In this document: positions 1-12,092 of the stretch, piece after piece
How the letters are laid out: every line of letters begins with the position of its first letter
How positions within the stretch are numbered: position 1 is the first letter of the stretch
Source: Rhynchopus euleeides
Lineage: Eukaryota; Euglenozoa; Diplonemea; Diplonemida; Diplonemidae
Direction: 5' to 3'
DNA length: 64,000 bases
NCBI GenBank assembly: GCA_963210315.1
Contig: OY723242.1
Span: 2,542,001 to 2,606,000, forward strand
The notes under the pieces: generated by a model
The model's input: the letters and a program-made list of their open reading frames with translations, nothing else
What the model was told of the DNA's origin: nothing
The model's database searches: none
Program-made: the position numbers and the translations under genes

Positions 1-1539
1 CTCGTCTCGCGTCAGGCTGGTGGGTGTCTGGGGGCCTTGGCTTTACAGTCTCCGAAGTGCAGAATAGTGAGCGCCCCTCTCTCACAAATAGGCGTCACGC
101 TGACACAGTTTGACACAGGGCGAAGGCCGCCCAGGGGCACGTGTTTGCGTTCGAAGAGCATCATCAACCGCCATCTTCTCTCTTTGGAACATTCTCTCGG
201 AAAAGAACAAAAAATATTTGTGCGTGTGTTTCGTGCGAAACCGACGAAAATTATCCCTCGGGGCCTGATTCTTCATAAATCGAAATGAGTACGATTTTTT
301 CAGCACACTTCGATGTGGGCGGAACGCGTCACGTGCTTGTTCGTGCCTTCTGCTCTTTCAGGAGTGGCTGTGTGAGTATGGAAGCGTCAACGCATCAACT
401 GGCAACGGAAGCAACCGCGCAGAACAAGCGCAGTGGCACATTCTCCAAGCCGTGACGAGTCCGACTCTCCAACACCCAGCTGTGTGCACATGATTCATCC
501 ACATGCACGCATTTCCTCTTCTTCAACTGCGCCCCCCCCCCCCCCACAAACAGTCGGCTCTCCAGACATCAAAACTTTTCCGCCGCATGGGAGGGCAGCA
601 TAATCAGGTCCGGCACTCGGGTTGCTTCTCTCTGTCCGTATCAGGGCAGAGAACGCGGCAAACCCGTTGTGTTTGGCAAAAAAAGGCCCACCCACTGGCA
701 CCTGGCGCGTGCACCTGGCGCCCATTTGTGAAAATGGCCCGAAGACGGTGGGTTCACCTGGGGAGGGGGAAGGGGGGAACTCTGTGTCACTAAGTTAACA
801 CTGTGCCGAGTGTATCAGTGCGAGGCCTCAGTTGCGAGGCTTCGTCACTTATTTCTGCACAATAGAGGGGGCCCTCTTGGGTGTCACGGGGAAGGGTGGG
901 GGTTGCGCCAAATCAAATCCTCGGCGTCGTTTTGTTTCGCGGTGAATCAAACAGCCATCTTTTGTTTTGCGCCTGGAGGCCGGATCCTGCATTGCAGAGG
1001 TGGCGGGTGCAGAGGGCCCCTGCAAGGAGCGGTGGTCCAAGAAGCGGCACACAGGAAGATCCAACGTTGTTCTTGTTTTATGTTTTTATGGTTTTTCCCC
1101 CTCTCTCTCTCTCTTTTTCTTTGCACAAACATCCCTACCAACACCCACCCCCCCCCCCGCTCTTTTGAACTGGAGCGCTCTGTTTTTTCAAAAAAACAAA
1201 GCATAACAAGCACTGTTACAGATGTTCTTACCGAATCACCCCCTCCCGCTCTCGATCCCACCTCCACCTCCACCGCCTCCCTTCAGTATTTTGTCTTGCA
1301 TTGCGGTTTATTCTCTCTCCGTTATGTCGTTGCCCCACGTTGCCGCAACCTCTGAAGTTGTCTCCAACTCCTTCTTCGTGCTCATTCTTCTCTTCATTAC
1401 ACTCCTCATGGCGCACCGTCTCCCTGGTTTGCTTGCTCCCTCTCCCCCTCTCCCTTTTAGGGCTAACATTGCGAGAAGGTCCTGGGAGATTTGCCTTTGC
1501 TTTCACTCTCGGCAAGCAATACAAAACCCTCTCCCTTTT
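1..1539. other. Intergenic, low complexity; no gene seen
   Basis: Pyrimidine-rich and poly-C tracts (for example around 531-545 and 1148-1159) and CT-rich stretches give short open frames on both strands, but none shows a recognisable domain or consistent coding character. A short motif TGGAAGCGTCAACGCA near 380 recurs near 19632 and 19716. Confidence 0.5.
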
Positions 1540-1646
1540 GGGTCTTCGCTGGTCGTTATCCTTCGTCAAACTTCGTCAGTTTTCAGCCAATTCAACAGGA
1601 AATGCACCAAAATGCACTGACGACCACCCCCGTAGCGAAGACCCCC
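1540..1646. mobile_element. MITE, GGGGGTCTTCGCT family, degenerate end
   Basis: This begins GGGTCTTCGCTGG (two G short of the family end) and finishes GTAGCGAAGACCCCC. The interior matches the copies at 22533, 42849 and 45711, including the shared block AATGCACCAAAATGCACTG. The flanks carry an 11-bp direct repeat TCTCCCTTTTG rather than the usual 3-bp duplication. Confidence 0.75.
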
Positions 1647-1654
1647 TCTCCCTT

Positions 1655-1752
1655 TTGCTATGGTGAGCGTCAGTGCATTTTGGTGCGTTTCCTGTTGAAC
1701 TGGCTGAAAACTGACGAAGATTGACGAAGGATAACTACCAGCTAAGACCCCC
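1655..1752. mobile_element. Second MITE of the same family, inverted, one end decayed
   Basis: The interior is the reverse complement of the neighbouring MITE (CAGTGCATTTTGGTGC, then GAAAACTGACGAAGATTGAC) and it ends AGCTAAGACCCCC. The left terminus is degenerate. It abuts the giant element at 1756, separated only by TTT. Confidence 0.65.
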
Positions 1753-2067
1753 TTTGGGGGTCTTCGCTGGTCGACAAACTTCGTCGTTCGTCACATAATT
1801 AGGAAAACGGCTGTTTCAGGGGGTTTTTCACCGAAGACGGCAGTGTTCTGACGACGACGACAGGGGTCTTCGACAAAACCTTCGTCAGCGAAGACCCCCC
1901 CCCAAAAATGAATTAAAAACCGGTTTTTCGGGGATTCTCGCTGTTCGTCACCTGTCGTCAAATTTCGACAAAATTCGACAATTTTCACCTAAACCGACGG
2001 AGAATGCACCAAAATGCACCACCCACAGCCTGGGTCGGCCCAGGGTCTGGACACCACTCCTGGACCC

Positions 2068-5000
2068 GGCCCAGTACGGGCGAGATCGGCCCATAGCCGG
2101 CCCAGCACTGCCGAGATCGGCCCATAGCCGGCCCAGTACGGGCGAGATCGGCCCATAGCCGGCCCAGCACTGCCGAGATCGGCCCATAGCCGGCCCAGTA
2201 CGGGCGAGATCGGCCCATGTCCGGCCCAGTACGGCCGAGATCGGCCCGTAGCCGGCCCAGCACTGCCGAGATCGGCCCATAGCCGGCCCAGTACGGGCGA
2301 GATCGGCCCATAGCCGGCCCAGCACTGCCGAGATCGGCCCATAGCCGGCCCAGTACGGGCGAGATCGGCCCATGTCCGGCCCAGTACGGCCGAGATCGGC
2401 CCGTAGCCGGCCCAGCACTGCCGAGATCGGCCCATAGCCGGCCCAGTACGGGCGAGATCGGCCCATAGCCGTCCCAGCACTGCCGAGATCGGCCCATAGC
2501 CGGCCCAGTACGGGCGAGATCGGCCCATAGCCGGCCCAGCACTGCCGAGATCGGCCCATAGCCGGCCCAGTACGGGCGAGATCGGCCCATGTCCGGCCCA
2601 GTACGGCCGAGATCGGCCCGTAGCCGGCCCAGCACTGCCGAGATCGGCCCATAGCCGGCCCAGTACGGGCGAGATCGGCCCATAGCCGTCCCAGCACTGC
2701 CGAGATCGGCCCATAGCCGGCCCAGTACGGGCGAGATCGGCCCATAGCCGGCCCAGCACTGCCGAGATCGGCCCATAGCCGGCCCAGTACGGGCGAGATC
2801 GGCCCATAGCCGGCCCAGCACTGCCGAGATCGGCCCATAGCCGGCCCAGTACGGGCGAGATCGGCCCATGTCCGGCCCAGTACGGCCGAGATCGGCCCGT
2901 AGCCGGCCCAGCACTGCCGAGATCGGCCCATAGCCGGCCCAGTACGGGCGAGATCGGCCCATGTCCGGCCCAGTACGGCCGAGATCGGCCCGTAGCCGGC
3001 CCAGCACTGCCGAGATCGGCCCATAGCCGGCCCAGTACGGGCGAGATCGGCCCATAGCCGTCCCAGCACTGCCGAGATCGGCCCATAGCCGGCCCAGTAC
3101 GGGCGAGATCGGCCCATAGCCGGCCCAGCACTGCCGAGATCGGCCCATAGCCGGCCCAGTACGGGCGAGATCGGCCCATAGCCGGCCCAGCACTGCCGAG
3201 ATCGGCCCATAGCCGGCCCAGTACGGGCGAGATCGGCCCATGTCCGGCCCAGTACGGCCGAGATCGGCCCGTAGCCGGCCCAGCACTGCCGAGATCGGCC
3301 CATGTCCGGCCCAGCACTGCCGAGATCGGCCCATAGCCGGCCCAGTACGGGCGAGATCGGCCCATGTCCGGCCCAGTACGGCCGAGATCGGCCCGTAGCC
3401 GGCCCAGCACTGCCGAGATCGGCCCATAGCCGGCCCAGTACGGGCGAGATCGGCCCATAGCCGTCCCAGCACTGCCGAGATCGGCCCATAGCCGGCCCAG
3501 TACGGGCGAGATCGGCCCATAGCCGGCCCAGCACTGCCGAGATCGGCCCATAGCCGGCCCAGTACGGGCGAGATCGGCCCATAGCCGGCCCAGCACTGCC
3601 GAGATCGGCCCATAGCCGGCCCAGTACGGGCGAGATCGGCCCATGTCCGGCCCAGTACGGCCGAGATCGGCCCGTAGCCGGCCCAGCACTGCCGAGATCG
3701 GCCCATAGCCGGCCCAGTACGGGCGAGATCGGCCCATGTCCGGCCCAGTACGGCCGAGATCGGCCCGTAGCCGGCCCAGCACTGCCGAGATCGGCCCATA
3801 GCCGGCCCAGTACGGGCGAGATCGGCCCATAGCCGTCCCAGCACTGCCGAGATCGGCCCATAGCCGGCCCAGTACGGGCGAGATCGGCCCATGTCCGGCC
3901 CAGTACGGCCGAGATCGGCCCGTAGCCGGCCCAGCACTGCCGAGATCGGCCCATAGCCGGCCCAGTACGGGCGAGATCGGCCCATAGCCGTCCCAGCACT
4001 GCCGAGATCGGCCCATAGCCGGCCCAGTACGGGCGAGATCGGCCCATAGCCGGCCCAGCACTGCCGAGATCGGCCCATAGCCGGCCCAGTACGGGCGAGA
4101 TCGGCCCATGTCCGGCCCAGTACGGCCGAGATCGGCCCGTAGCCGGCCCAGCACTGCCGAGATCGGCCCATAGCCGGCCCAGTACGGGCGAGATCGGCCC
4201 ATAGCCGTCCCAGCACTGCCGAGATCGGCCCATAGCCGGCCCAGTACGGGCGAGATCGGCCCATAGCCGGCCCAGCACTGCCGAGATCGGCCCATAGCCG
4301 GCCCAGTACGGGCGAGATCGGCCCATAGCCGGCCCAGCACTGCCGAGATCGGCCCATAGCCGGCCCAGTACGGGCGAGATCGGCCCATGTCCGGCCCAGT
4401 ACGGCCGAGATCGGCCCGTAGCCGGCCCAGCACTGCCGAGATCGGCCCATAGCCGGCCCAGTACGGGCGAGATCGGCCCATGTCCGGCCCAGTACGGCCG
4501 AGATCGGCCCGTAGCCGGCCCAGCACTGCCGAGATCGGCCCATAGCCGGCCCAGTACGGGCGAGATCGGCCCATAGCCGGCCCAGCACTGCCGAGATCGG
4601 CCCATAGCCGGCCCAGTACGGGCGAGATCGGTCCATAGCCGGCCCAGCACTGCCGAGATCGGCCCATAGCCGGCCCAGTACGGGCGAGATCGGCCCATGT
4701 CCGGCCCAGTACGGCCGAGATCGGCCCGTAGCCGGCCCAGCACTGCCGAGATCGGCCCATAGCCGGCCCAGTACGGGCGAGATCGGCCCATAGCCGTCCC
4801 AGCACTGCCGAGATCGGCCCATAGCCGGCCCAGTACGGGCGAGATCGGCCCATAGCCGGCCCAGCACTGCCGAGATCGGCCCATAGCCGGCCCAGTACGG
4901 GCGAGATCGGCCCATAGCCGGCCCAGCACTGCCGAGATCGGCCCATAGCCGGCCCAGTACGGGCGAGATCGGCCCATGTCCGGCCCAGTACGGCCGAGAT

Positions 5001-6562
5001 CGGCCCGTAGCCGGCCCAGCACTGCCGAGATCGGCCCATGTCCGGCCCAGCACTGCCGAGATCGGCCCATAGCCGGCCCAGTACGGGCGAGATCGGCCCA
5101 TGTCCGGCCCAGTACGGCCGAGATCGGCCCGTAGCCGGCCCAGCACTGCCGAGATCGGCCCATAGCCGGCCCAGTACGGGCGAGATCGGCCCATAGCCGT
5201 CCCAGCACTGCCGAGATCGGCCCATAGCCGGCCCAGTACGGGCGAGATCGGCCCATAGCCGGCCCAGCACTGCCGAGATCGGCCCATAGCCGGCCCAGTA
5301 CGGGCGAGATCGGCCCATAGCCGGCCCAGCACTGCCGAGATCGGCCCATAGCCGGCCCAGTACGGGCGAGATCGGCCCATGTCCGGCCCAGTACGGCCGA
5401 GATCGGCCCGTAGCCGGCCCAGCACTGCCGAGATCGGCCCATGTCCGGCCCAGCACTGCCGAGATCGGCCCATAGCCGGCCCAGTACGGGCGAGATCGGC
5501 CCATGTCCGGCCCAGTACGGCCGAGATCGGCCCGTAGCCGGCCCAGCACTGCCGAGATCGGCCCATAGCCGGCCCAGTACGGGCGAGATCGGCCCATAGC
5601 CGTCCCAGCACTGCCGAGATCGGCCCATAGCCGGCCCAGTACGGGCGAGATCGGCCCATAGCCGGCCCAGCACTGCCGAGATCGGCCCATAGCCGGCCCA
5701 GTACGGGCGAGATCGGCCCATAGCCGTCCCAGCACTGCCGAGATCGGCCCATAGCCGGCCCAGTACGGGCGAGATCGGCCCATAGCCGGCCCAGCACTGC
5801 CGAGATCGGCCCATGTCCGGCCCAGCACTGCCGAGATCGGCCCATAGCCGGCCCAGTACGGGCGAGATCGGCCCATGTCCGGCCCAGTACGGCCGAGATC
5901 GGCCCGTAGCCGGCCCAGCACTGCCGAGATCGGCCCATAGCCGGCCCAGTACGGGTGAGATCGGCCCATAGCCGTCCCAGCACTGCCGAGATCGGCCCAT
6001 AGCCGGCCCAGTACGGGCGAGATCGGCCCATAGCCGGCCCAGTACGGGCGAGATCGGCCCATGTCCGGCCCAGTACGGCCGGGATCGGCCCGTAGCCTGC
6101 CCAGCACTGCCGAGATCGGCCCATAGCCGGCCCAGTACGGGCGAGATCGGCCCATAGCCGGCCCAGCACTGCCGAGATCGGCCCATGTCCGGCCCAGTAC
6201 GGGCGAGATCGGCCCATAGCCGGCCCAGCACTGCCGAGATCGGCCCATAGCCGGCCCAGTACTGCCGAGATCGGCCCATGTCCGGCCCAGTACGTGCGAG
6301 ATCGGCCCGTAGCCGGCCCAGCACTGCCGAGATCGGCCCATGTCCGGCCCAGTACGTGCGAGATCGGCCCATAGCCGGTCCAGTACGGGCGAGATCGGCC
6401 CATGTCCGGCCCAGTACGGGCGAGATCGGCCCATAGCCGGCCCAGCACTGCCGAGATCGGCCCATAGCCGGCCCAGTACGTGCGAGATCGGCCCATAGCC
6501 GGCCCAGTACTGCCGAGATCGGCCCATGTCCGGCCCAGTACGGGCGAGATCGGCCCATAGCC
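2068..6562. repeat. 31-bp minisatellite array A, about 145 units
   Basis: The unit has the form GGCCCAG-TACGGGC-GAGATCGG-CCCATAGCC. Variants are GCACTGCC for TACGGGCG, TACGGCCG with CGTAGCC, and CATGTCC for CATAGCC. They recur in blocks of several units, which indicates higher-order repeat structure. The length is 145 x 31 bp. The period is not a multiple of three and no unit contains a minus-strand stop, so all three minus frames stay open for about 1500 codons. These frames are artefacts. Confidence 0.95.
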
Positions 6563-6576
6563 GGCCTAGTCGTAGG

Positions 6577-6789
6577 ATGCTGAACGAAGACAGCCAGCAG
6601 GCGCTGCTCTTCGATGGCTACTCCACAGAGACGAAGATCACGACACTCGTGGTCACAGACGTGCAGGCCTCGACCCTCTGCTTGGAGAAGTCTTTCGAGG
6701 GAATGCGGAAGGCGCTAGAAATCCACAACCATGTGATCCGGAAGTGCATTGCGGGCATGGCGGGTATGAGGCAGGACATCGTCAGTGTC
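6577..6789 (+). pseudogene. Fragment of a class III adenylate/guanylate cyclase domain carried in the giant element
   Basis: The 70-codon stretch between arrays A and B reads like the start of a class III nucleotide cyclase catalytic domain. A beta strand leads into TTLVVTDVQASTLCLEKS, which fits the family pattern [VI]-T-[LV]-x-[FV]-T-D-[IV]-x-x-S-T-x-L, where the Asp binds metal. It continues with FEGMRKALEIHNHVIRKCI, matching the usual 'M..AL..H...IR..I' helix. The rest of the domain (second metal Asp, GDxF region) is missing and the sequence runs straight into array B. The same fragment lies at 52246-52458 in copy 2. I infer a host gene fragment captured by the transposon. Whether it is transcribed is unknown. 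Confidence 0.6.
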
Positions 6790-7530
6790 TGGACAGCACT
6801 CCTGGGCTCGGCCCAGGGACTGGACATCACTCCCTGGCTCGGCCCAGTGTCTGGACACCACTCCCTGGCTCGGCCCAGGGACTGGACAGCACTCCTGAGC
6901 TCGGCCCAGTGTGTGGACAGCACTCCTGGGCTCGGCCCAGGGTCTGGACACCACTCCCTGGCTCGGCCCAGGGTCTGGACATCACGCCCTGGCTCGGCCC
7001 AGTGTGGACAGCACTCCTGGGCTCGGCCCAGGGTCTGGACAGCACTCCTGGGCTCGGCCCAGTGTCTGGACACCACTCCCTGGCTCGGCCCAGTGTCTGG
7101 ACATCACTCCTGGGCTCGGCCCAGTGTCTGGACACCACTCCCTGGCTCGGCCCAGTGTCTGGACATCACTCCTGGGCTCGGCCCAGTGTCTGGACACCAC
7201 TCCCTGGCTCGGCCCAGTGTCTGGACATCACTCCTGGGCTCGGCCCAGTGTCTGGACACCACTCCCTGGCTCGGCCCAGGGTCTGGACATCACTCCTGGG
7301 CTCGGCCCAGTGTCTGGACATCACTCCTGGGCTCGGCCCAGTGTCTGGACACCACTCCCTGGCTCGGCCCAGGGTCTGGACATCACTCCTGGGCTCGGCC
7401 CAGTGTCTGGACACCACTCCCTGGCTCGGCCCAGGGTCTGGACATCACTCCTGGGCTCGGCCCAGTGTCTGGACAGCACTCCTGGGCTCGGCCCAGTGTC
7501 TGGACACGACTCGTCGGCTCGGCCCAGTGG
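6783..7530. repeat. 31-bp minisatellite array B, about 24 units
   Basis: The unit is CTCGGCCCA-GTGTCTGGACA-(T/C)CACTCC(C)TGG(G). A single unit in inverted orientation follows at about 7529-7560. The unit is related to array C: both have CTCGGCCCA near the start and GGACA.CACT in the middle. Confidence 0.9.
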
Positions 7531-8252
7531 GTCGAGCCCAGGAGTGATGTCCAGACACTGTCTGGACGGGAAGCTCCCCGCAGTGAGTGGTCGGGGGCCG
7601 TGGCCACGACCTCGGGGTGATGTCCAGCCGAGCAGAACGTGGCACCCGGAGTACCGAGTGTTTGCTCCACTCAGAGGGGGTTCGATGCAGGACCCCTTCC
7701 CAGTCATGATCTCCTCAGTGCCTCCATCGATCCCCTCCGTCAGGGATCTTGTTGTGTGTAACATTAGCACAAGACCTAAACCCGCATCGCGTACCCATCC
7801 TTCGAAACCGCGCGATGTGCAATGTTGTGTTCATGTAGCTAGCTCGGAGAGTGTCTTAGCGAGCCCGCAAGGCTAGCTATATTTGCACCGTCCAACCAAA
7901 TCTTGCTCAGCTTCGACTTGGCGCCGAGAGAGTTACGAGCGCTGCCCATAGAATCAGGTGTGCCGGGCGTGTGTGTCTTTATCAACACACGCAGACTCCT
8001 GCATACAGTAGACGGCCTACAGGCGAGGCGGAGTGTGACCTACTGTTGGGGGTGGTGAACTGGTCTGCGACGTCATCCTGCTGGTGTGCGACGTCTCCAC
8101 CTCCTGCGGCACAGGGGGCCTTGTGATCTGGAGCGCTGGGGCAGCGCGGTGCAATGTCGGAGTGCGGACGGGCCAAGTCCCCCTGCTCCTGTGCATGCAG
8201 CGCAGATTTCTTGTTGCTGCGGTCCAGACAGCGGGCCGAGACCGGATGTGAT
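7531..8252. other. Linker between arrays B and C of giant element 1
   Basis: Non-repetitive DNA nearly identical to 52859-53583 in copy 2. Short open frames exist, but I recognise no domain. It starts with an inverted array-B unit. Confidence 0.6.
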
Positions 8253-10701
8253 GTCGGCCCACCCTCGGGACATCACTGCCTGGCTCGGCCCATTCTCGGG
8301 ACAGCACTGCCTAGCTCGGCCCACCCTCGGGACAGCACTGTCTGGCTCGGCCCGTTCTCGGGACAGCACTGTCTGGCTCGGCCCATTCTCGGGACAGCAC
8401 TGTCTGGCTCGGCCCACCCTTGGGACAGCACTGCCTGGCTCGGCCCATTCTCGGGACAGCACTGCCTAGGTCGGCCCACCCTCGGGACAGCACTGTCTGG
8501 CTCGGCCCGTTCTCGGGACAGCACTGTCTGGCTCGGCCCATTCTCGGGACAGCACTGTCTGGCTCGGCCCGTTCTCGGGACAGCACTGTCTGGCTCGGCC
8601 CATTCTCGGGACAGCACTGTCTGGCTCGGCCCACCCTTGGGACAGCACTGCCTGGCTCGGCCCATTCTCGGGACAGCACTGCCTAGCTCGGCCCACCCTC
8701 GGGACAGCACTGTCTGGCTCGGCCCACCCTCGGGACAGCACTGTCTGGCTCGGCCCATTCTCGGGACAGCACTGCCTGGCTCGGCCCATTCTCGGGACAG
8801 CACTGCCTAGCTCGGCCCACCCTCGGGACAGCACTGTCTGGCTCGGCCCGTTCTCGGGACAGCACTGTCTGGCTCGGCCCATTCTCGGGACAGCACTGTC
8901 TGGCTCGGCCCACCCTTGGGACAGCACTGCCTGGCTCGGCCCATTCTCGGGACAGCACTGCCTAGCTCGGCCCACCCTCGGGACAGCACTGTCTGGCTCG
9001 GCCCACCCTCGGGACAGCACTGTCTGGCTCGGCCCATTCTCGGGACAGCACTGCCTGGCTCGGCCCATTCTCGGGACAGCACTGCCTAGCTCGGCCCACC
9101 CTCGGGACAGCACTGTCTGGCTCGGCCCGTTCTCGGGACAGCACTGTCTGGCTCGGCCCATTCTCGGGACAGCACTGTCTGGCTCGGCCCACCCTTGGGA
9201 CAGCACTGCCTGGCTCGGCCCATTCTCGGGACAGCACTGCCTAGCTCGGCCCACCCTCGGGACAGCACTGTCTGGCTCGGCCCGTTCTCGGGACAGCACT
9301 GTCTGGCTCGGCCCATTCTCGGGACAGCACTGTCTGGCTCGGCCCACCCTTGGGACAGCACTGCCTGGCTCGGCCCATTCTCGGGACAGCACTGTCTGGC
9401 TCGGCCCGTTCTCGGGACAGCACTGTCTGGCTCGGCCCACCCTTGGGACAGCACTGCCTGGCTCGGCCCATTCTCGGGACATCACTGTCTGGCTCGGCCC
9501 ACCCTTGGGACAGCACTGTCTGGCTCGGCCCGTTCTCGGGACAGCACTGTCTGGCTCGGCCCATTCTCGGGACAGCACTGTCTGGCTCGGCCCACCCTTG
9601 GGACAGCACTGCCTGGCTCGGCCCATTCTCGGGACAGCACTGCCTAGCTCGGCCCACCCTCGGGACAGCACTGTCTGGCTCGGCCCACCCTCGGGACAGC
9701 ACTGTCTGGCTCGGCCCATTCTCGGGACAGCACTGCCTGGCTCGGCCCATTCTCGGGACAGCACTGCCTAGCTCGGCCCACCCTCGGGACAGCACTGTCT
9801 GGCTCGGCCCGTTCTCGGGACAGCACTGTCTGGCTCGGCCCATTCTCGGGACAGCACTGTCTGGCTCGGCCCACCCTTGGGACAGCACTGCCTGGCTCGG
9901 CCCATTCTCGGGACAGCACTGTCTGGCTCGGCCCGTTCTCGGGACAGCACTGTCTGGCTCGGCCCACCCTTGGGACAGCACTGCCTGGCTCGGCCCATTC
10001 TCGGGACATCACTGTCTGGCTCGGCCCACCCTTGGGACAGCACTGTCTGGCTCGGCCCGTTCTCGGGACAGCACTGTCTGGCTCGGCCCATTCTCGGGAC
10101 AGCACTGTCTGGCTCGGCCCACCCTTGGGACAGCACTGCCTGGCTCGGCCCATTCTCGGGACAGCACTGTCTGGCTCGGCCCGTTCTCGGGACAGCACTG
10201 TCTGGCTCGGCCCATTCTCGGGACAGCACTGTCTGGCTCGGCCCACCCTTGGGACAGCACTGCCTGGCTCGGCCCATTCTCGGGACAGCACTGCCTAGCT
10301 CGGCCCACCCTCGGGACAGCACTGTCTGGCTCGGCCCATTCTCGGGACAGCACTGCCTAGCTCGGCCCACCCTCGGGACAGCACTGTCTGGCTCGGCCCG
10401 TTCTCGGGACAGCACTGTCTGGCTCGGCCCATTCTCGGGACAGCACTGTCTGGCTCGGCCCACCCTTGGGACAGCACTGCCTGGCTCGGCCCATTCTCGG
10501 GACAGCACTGTCTGGCTCGGCCCGTTCTCGGGACAGCACTGTCTGGCTCGGCCCACCCTTGGGACAGCACTGCCTGGCTCGGCCCATTCTCGGGACAGCA
10601 CTGTCTGGCTCGGCCCGTTCTCGGGACAGCACTGTCTGGCTCGGCCCACCCTTGGGACAGCACTGTCTGGCTCGGCCCGTTCTCGGGACAGCACTGCCTG
10701 G
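8253..10701. repeat. 31-bp minisatellite array C, about 79 units
   Basis: The unit is CTCGGCCCA-(T/C)(T/C)CTCGGGACA-GCACTG(T/C)CTGG, with CCCTTGGG and CCGTTCTC variants. The length is 79 x 31 bp. Variants recur in multi-unit blocks, so the array has higher-order structure. Long frames on both strands are by-products of the stop-free unit. Confidence 0.95.
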
Positions 10702-11274
10702 CTCCGCTTCGTGCCAGCACGAGCACTAGCCGTTGCTCCTGCATTGCCCCAGGCGGCCAGCTCCCATCTTGGCTTGGCCCAGGATGACAGGTTGATCTCA
10801 ATGTTTACCCGTGACACGGGCCCCGCCGTGCCTTCTCGTCCTGTGAGGGCTGAACAATGCACAGGGACCGCTCGACATTATTTTTTGGGTCCAAATGCGT
10901 GCTCCCAGCTAGGGGCCACCCAACTCCCCGCCCTTTTTTTTGCCTCCGATTTGGCCCATTTTCGGCCCATTTTGCCCTGCACCAGCCTGCACTTTTTTGC
11001 ACCGGCTAGCGAAGACCCCCTTTGTGATCTAATAATATCGCGGCCCCCCGCCCCCATTCTTTCACCCCCACCGGCGCTGTTTTCAGTCACAGTGGTTGCA
11101 GCACTGCGTGGCTTCAGGCGGAGGGGATGGGTGGCGGGGGCGTTAAAGGTCGGGATCTCATGATCTCAAGACCTCAGAATCTCAGGATCTCACCCAAATA
11201 GCGAGAGAATAGTCGCAGCAACCCATACAGACAGCGGGTGGTGGTGCATTGCCCTGACACTCATTCAGATAGGA

Positions 11275-12092
11275 ACTACCGTAAACGGAAATATTGTGGA
11301 CCGTAATAAAGGTGAACCGTACTATAGGTGGACCGTAAAAAAGATGGAACAAATGGGATTTTTCCGGAACTTGGAACATTTTTACGGTCCACCTATTTTA
11401 CGGTTGGGATAGTGGACTTGGCGGTTTTTTTTACGAGTTCCTTCGTGACGAAGTCGCGAAGGAACCAAGGAAATCGTACGACTGAAGCTGCAGGATTAAC
11501 ACCACAGAGCCTCAGCACAGAGTGTGCGCTCACCATCGTCCGGGAACTGTTCTCCCACAGTTACTGCAGGGTGTACTACACTAAAGGAGTACGATTTCCC
11601 TGAATTTTCCGGGCACTGATTCACGAATTTACATCTGGAGGGAGCCCGGTGGTCTCAGCTTCTGTCTGCGCGCCCTGCCGTACTGTGGCTGCTTTTGTGG
11701 GCTCGTGCATCAGGTTCTACTTTTACTTCTACCGGAACGCTCCTTGCATGGTACTACACTTCTCGAGGTGTGGTGGTGGGTGAGTCTCGAGGTGAGTGGT
11801 GGTGATCGTGCCCTTTCCACACGCAGGGAGGACTTGCTTCTCTTGCTGGTGTTGGTTGCGGTGGTGGAGGGAGGGTCCAAAGCTGGGAGGTCGGGAGGCC
11901 TACGTGCGGGAGTCTGCGGCGTGGAGGCCGCAGTCCGCGCCCCGCAACCCACCAGCCCGCGGGCGAAAATCGCATTGTCTTTTCCATATGCAGTCCCAAT
12001 AAATAGTGGACCGTAAAAAAGATGGAACGTTTGGCCTTTTTTTGGGAACTTGGAACATTTTTACGGTCCACCCTTTTTCCGTTTACGGTAGT
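11275..12092. mobile_element. 818-bp region bounded by inverted repeats (putative TIR element)
   Basis: The left end ACTACCGTAAACGGAAA pairs with the right end TTTCCGTTTACGGTAGT. The match resumes a few bases further in (GTGGACCGTAA / TTACGGTCCAC). Two copies of a ~65-bp hairpin-like unit lie inside at about 11331-11394 and 12006-12070, with GGACCGTAAAAAAGATGGAA at one end and its complement TTTTTACGGTCC at the other. No clear target duplication or transposase was seen. It could be a non-autonomous transposon or a foldback repeat. Confidence 0.55.

Larger units (their letters stand above)
1756..11020. mobile_element. Giant minisatellite-bearing TIR element, copy 1 (9265 bp)
   Basis: The left end GGGGGTCTTCGCTGGTCG and right end CGGCTAGCGAAGACCCCC are inverted repeats. 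The trinucleotide TTT flanks both sides (1753-1755 and 11021-11023), consistent with a 3-bp target duplication. The same ends and same internal order occur at 50761-54459. Inside are a ~310-bp left region, array A, a nucleotide-cyclase gene fragment, array B, a ~700-bp linker, array C and a ~320-bp right region. No transposase was seen, so it appears non-autonomous. The ends match those of the small MITEs in this window, so they probably use the same unseen transposase. Confidence 0.85.

Noticed and set aside
1948-6558. 1500-codon minus-strand open frames through array A
   Set aside because: All three frames are open at once because a 31-bp stop-free unit cycles through the frames. The translations are the same repeat in three phases.
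2068-10701. CRISPR-like appearance of ~31-bp repeats
   Set aside because: Units are contiguous without unique spacers, and the context is eukaryotic with introns and TIR ends.
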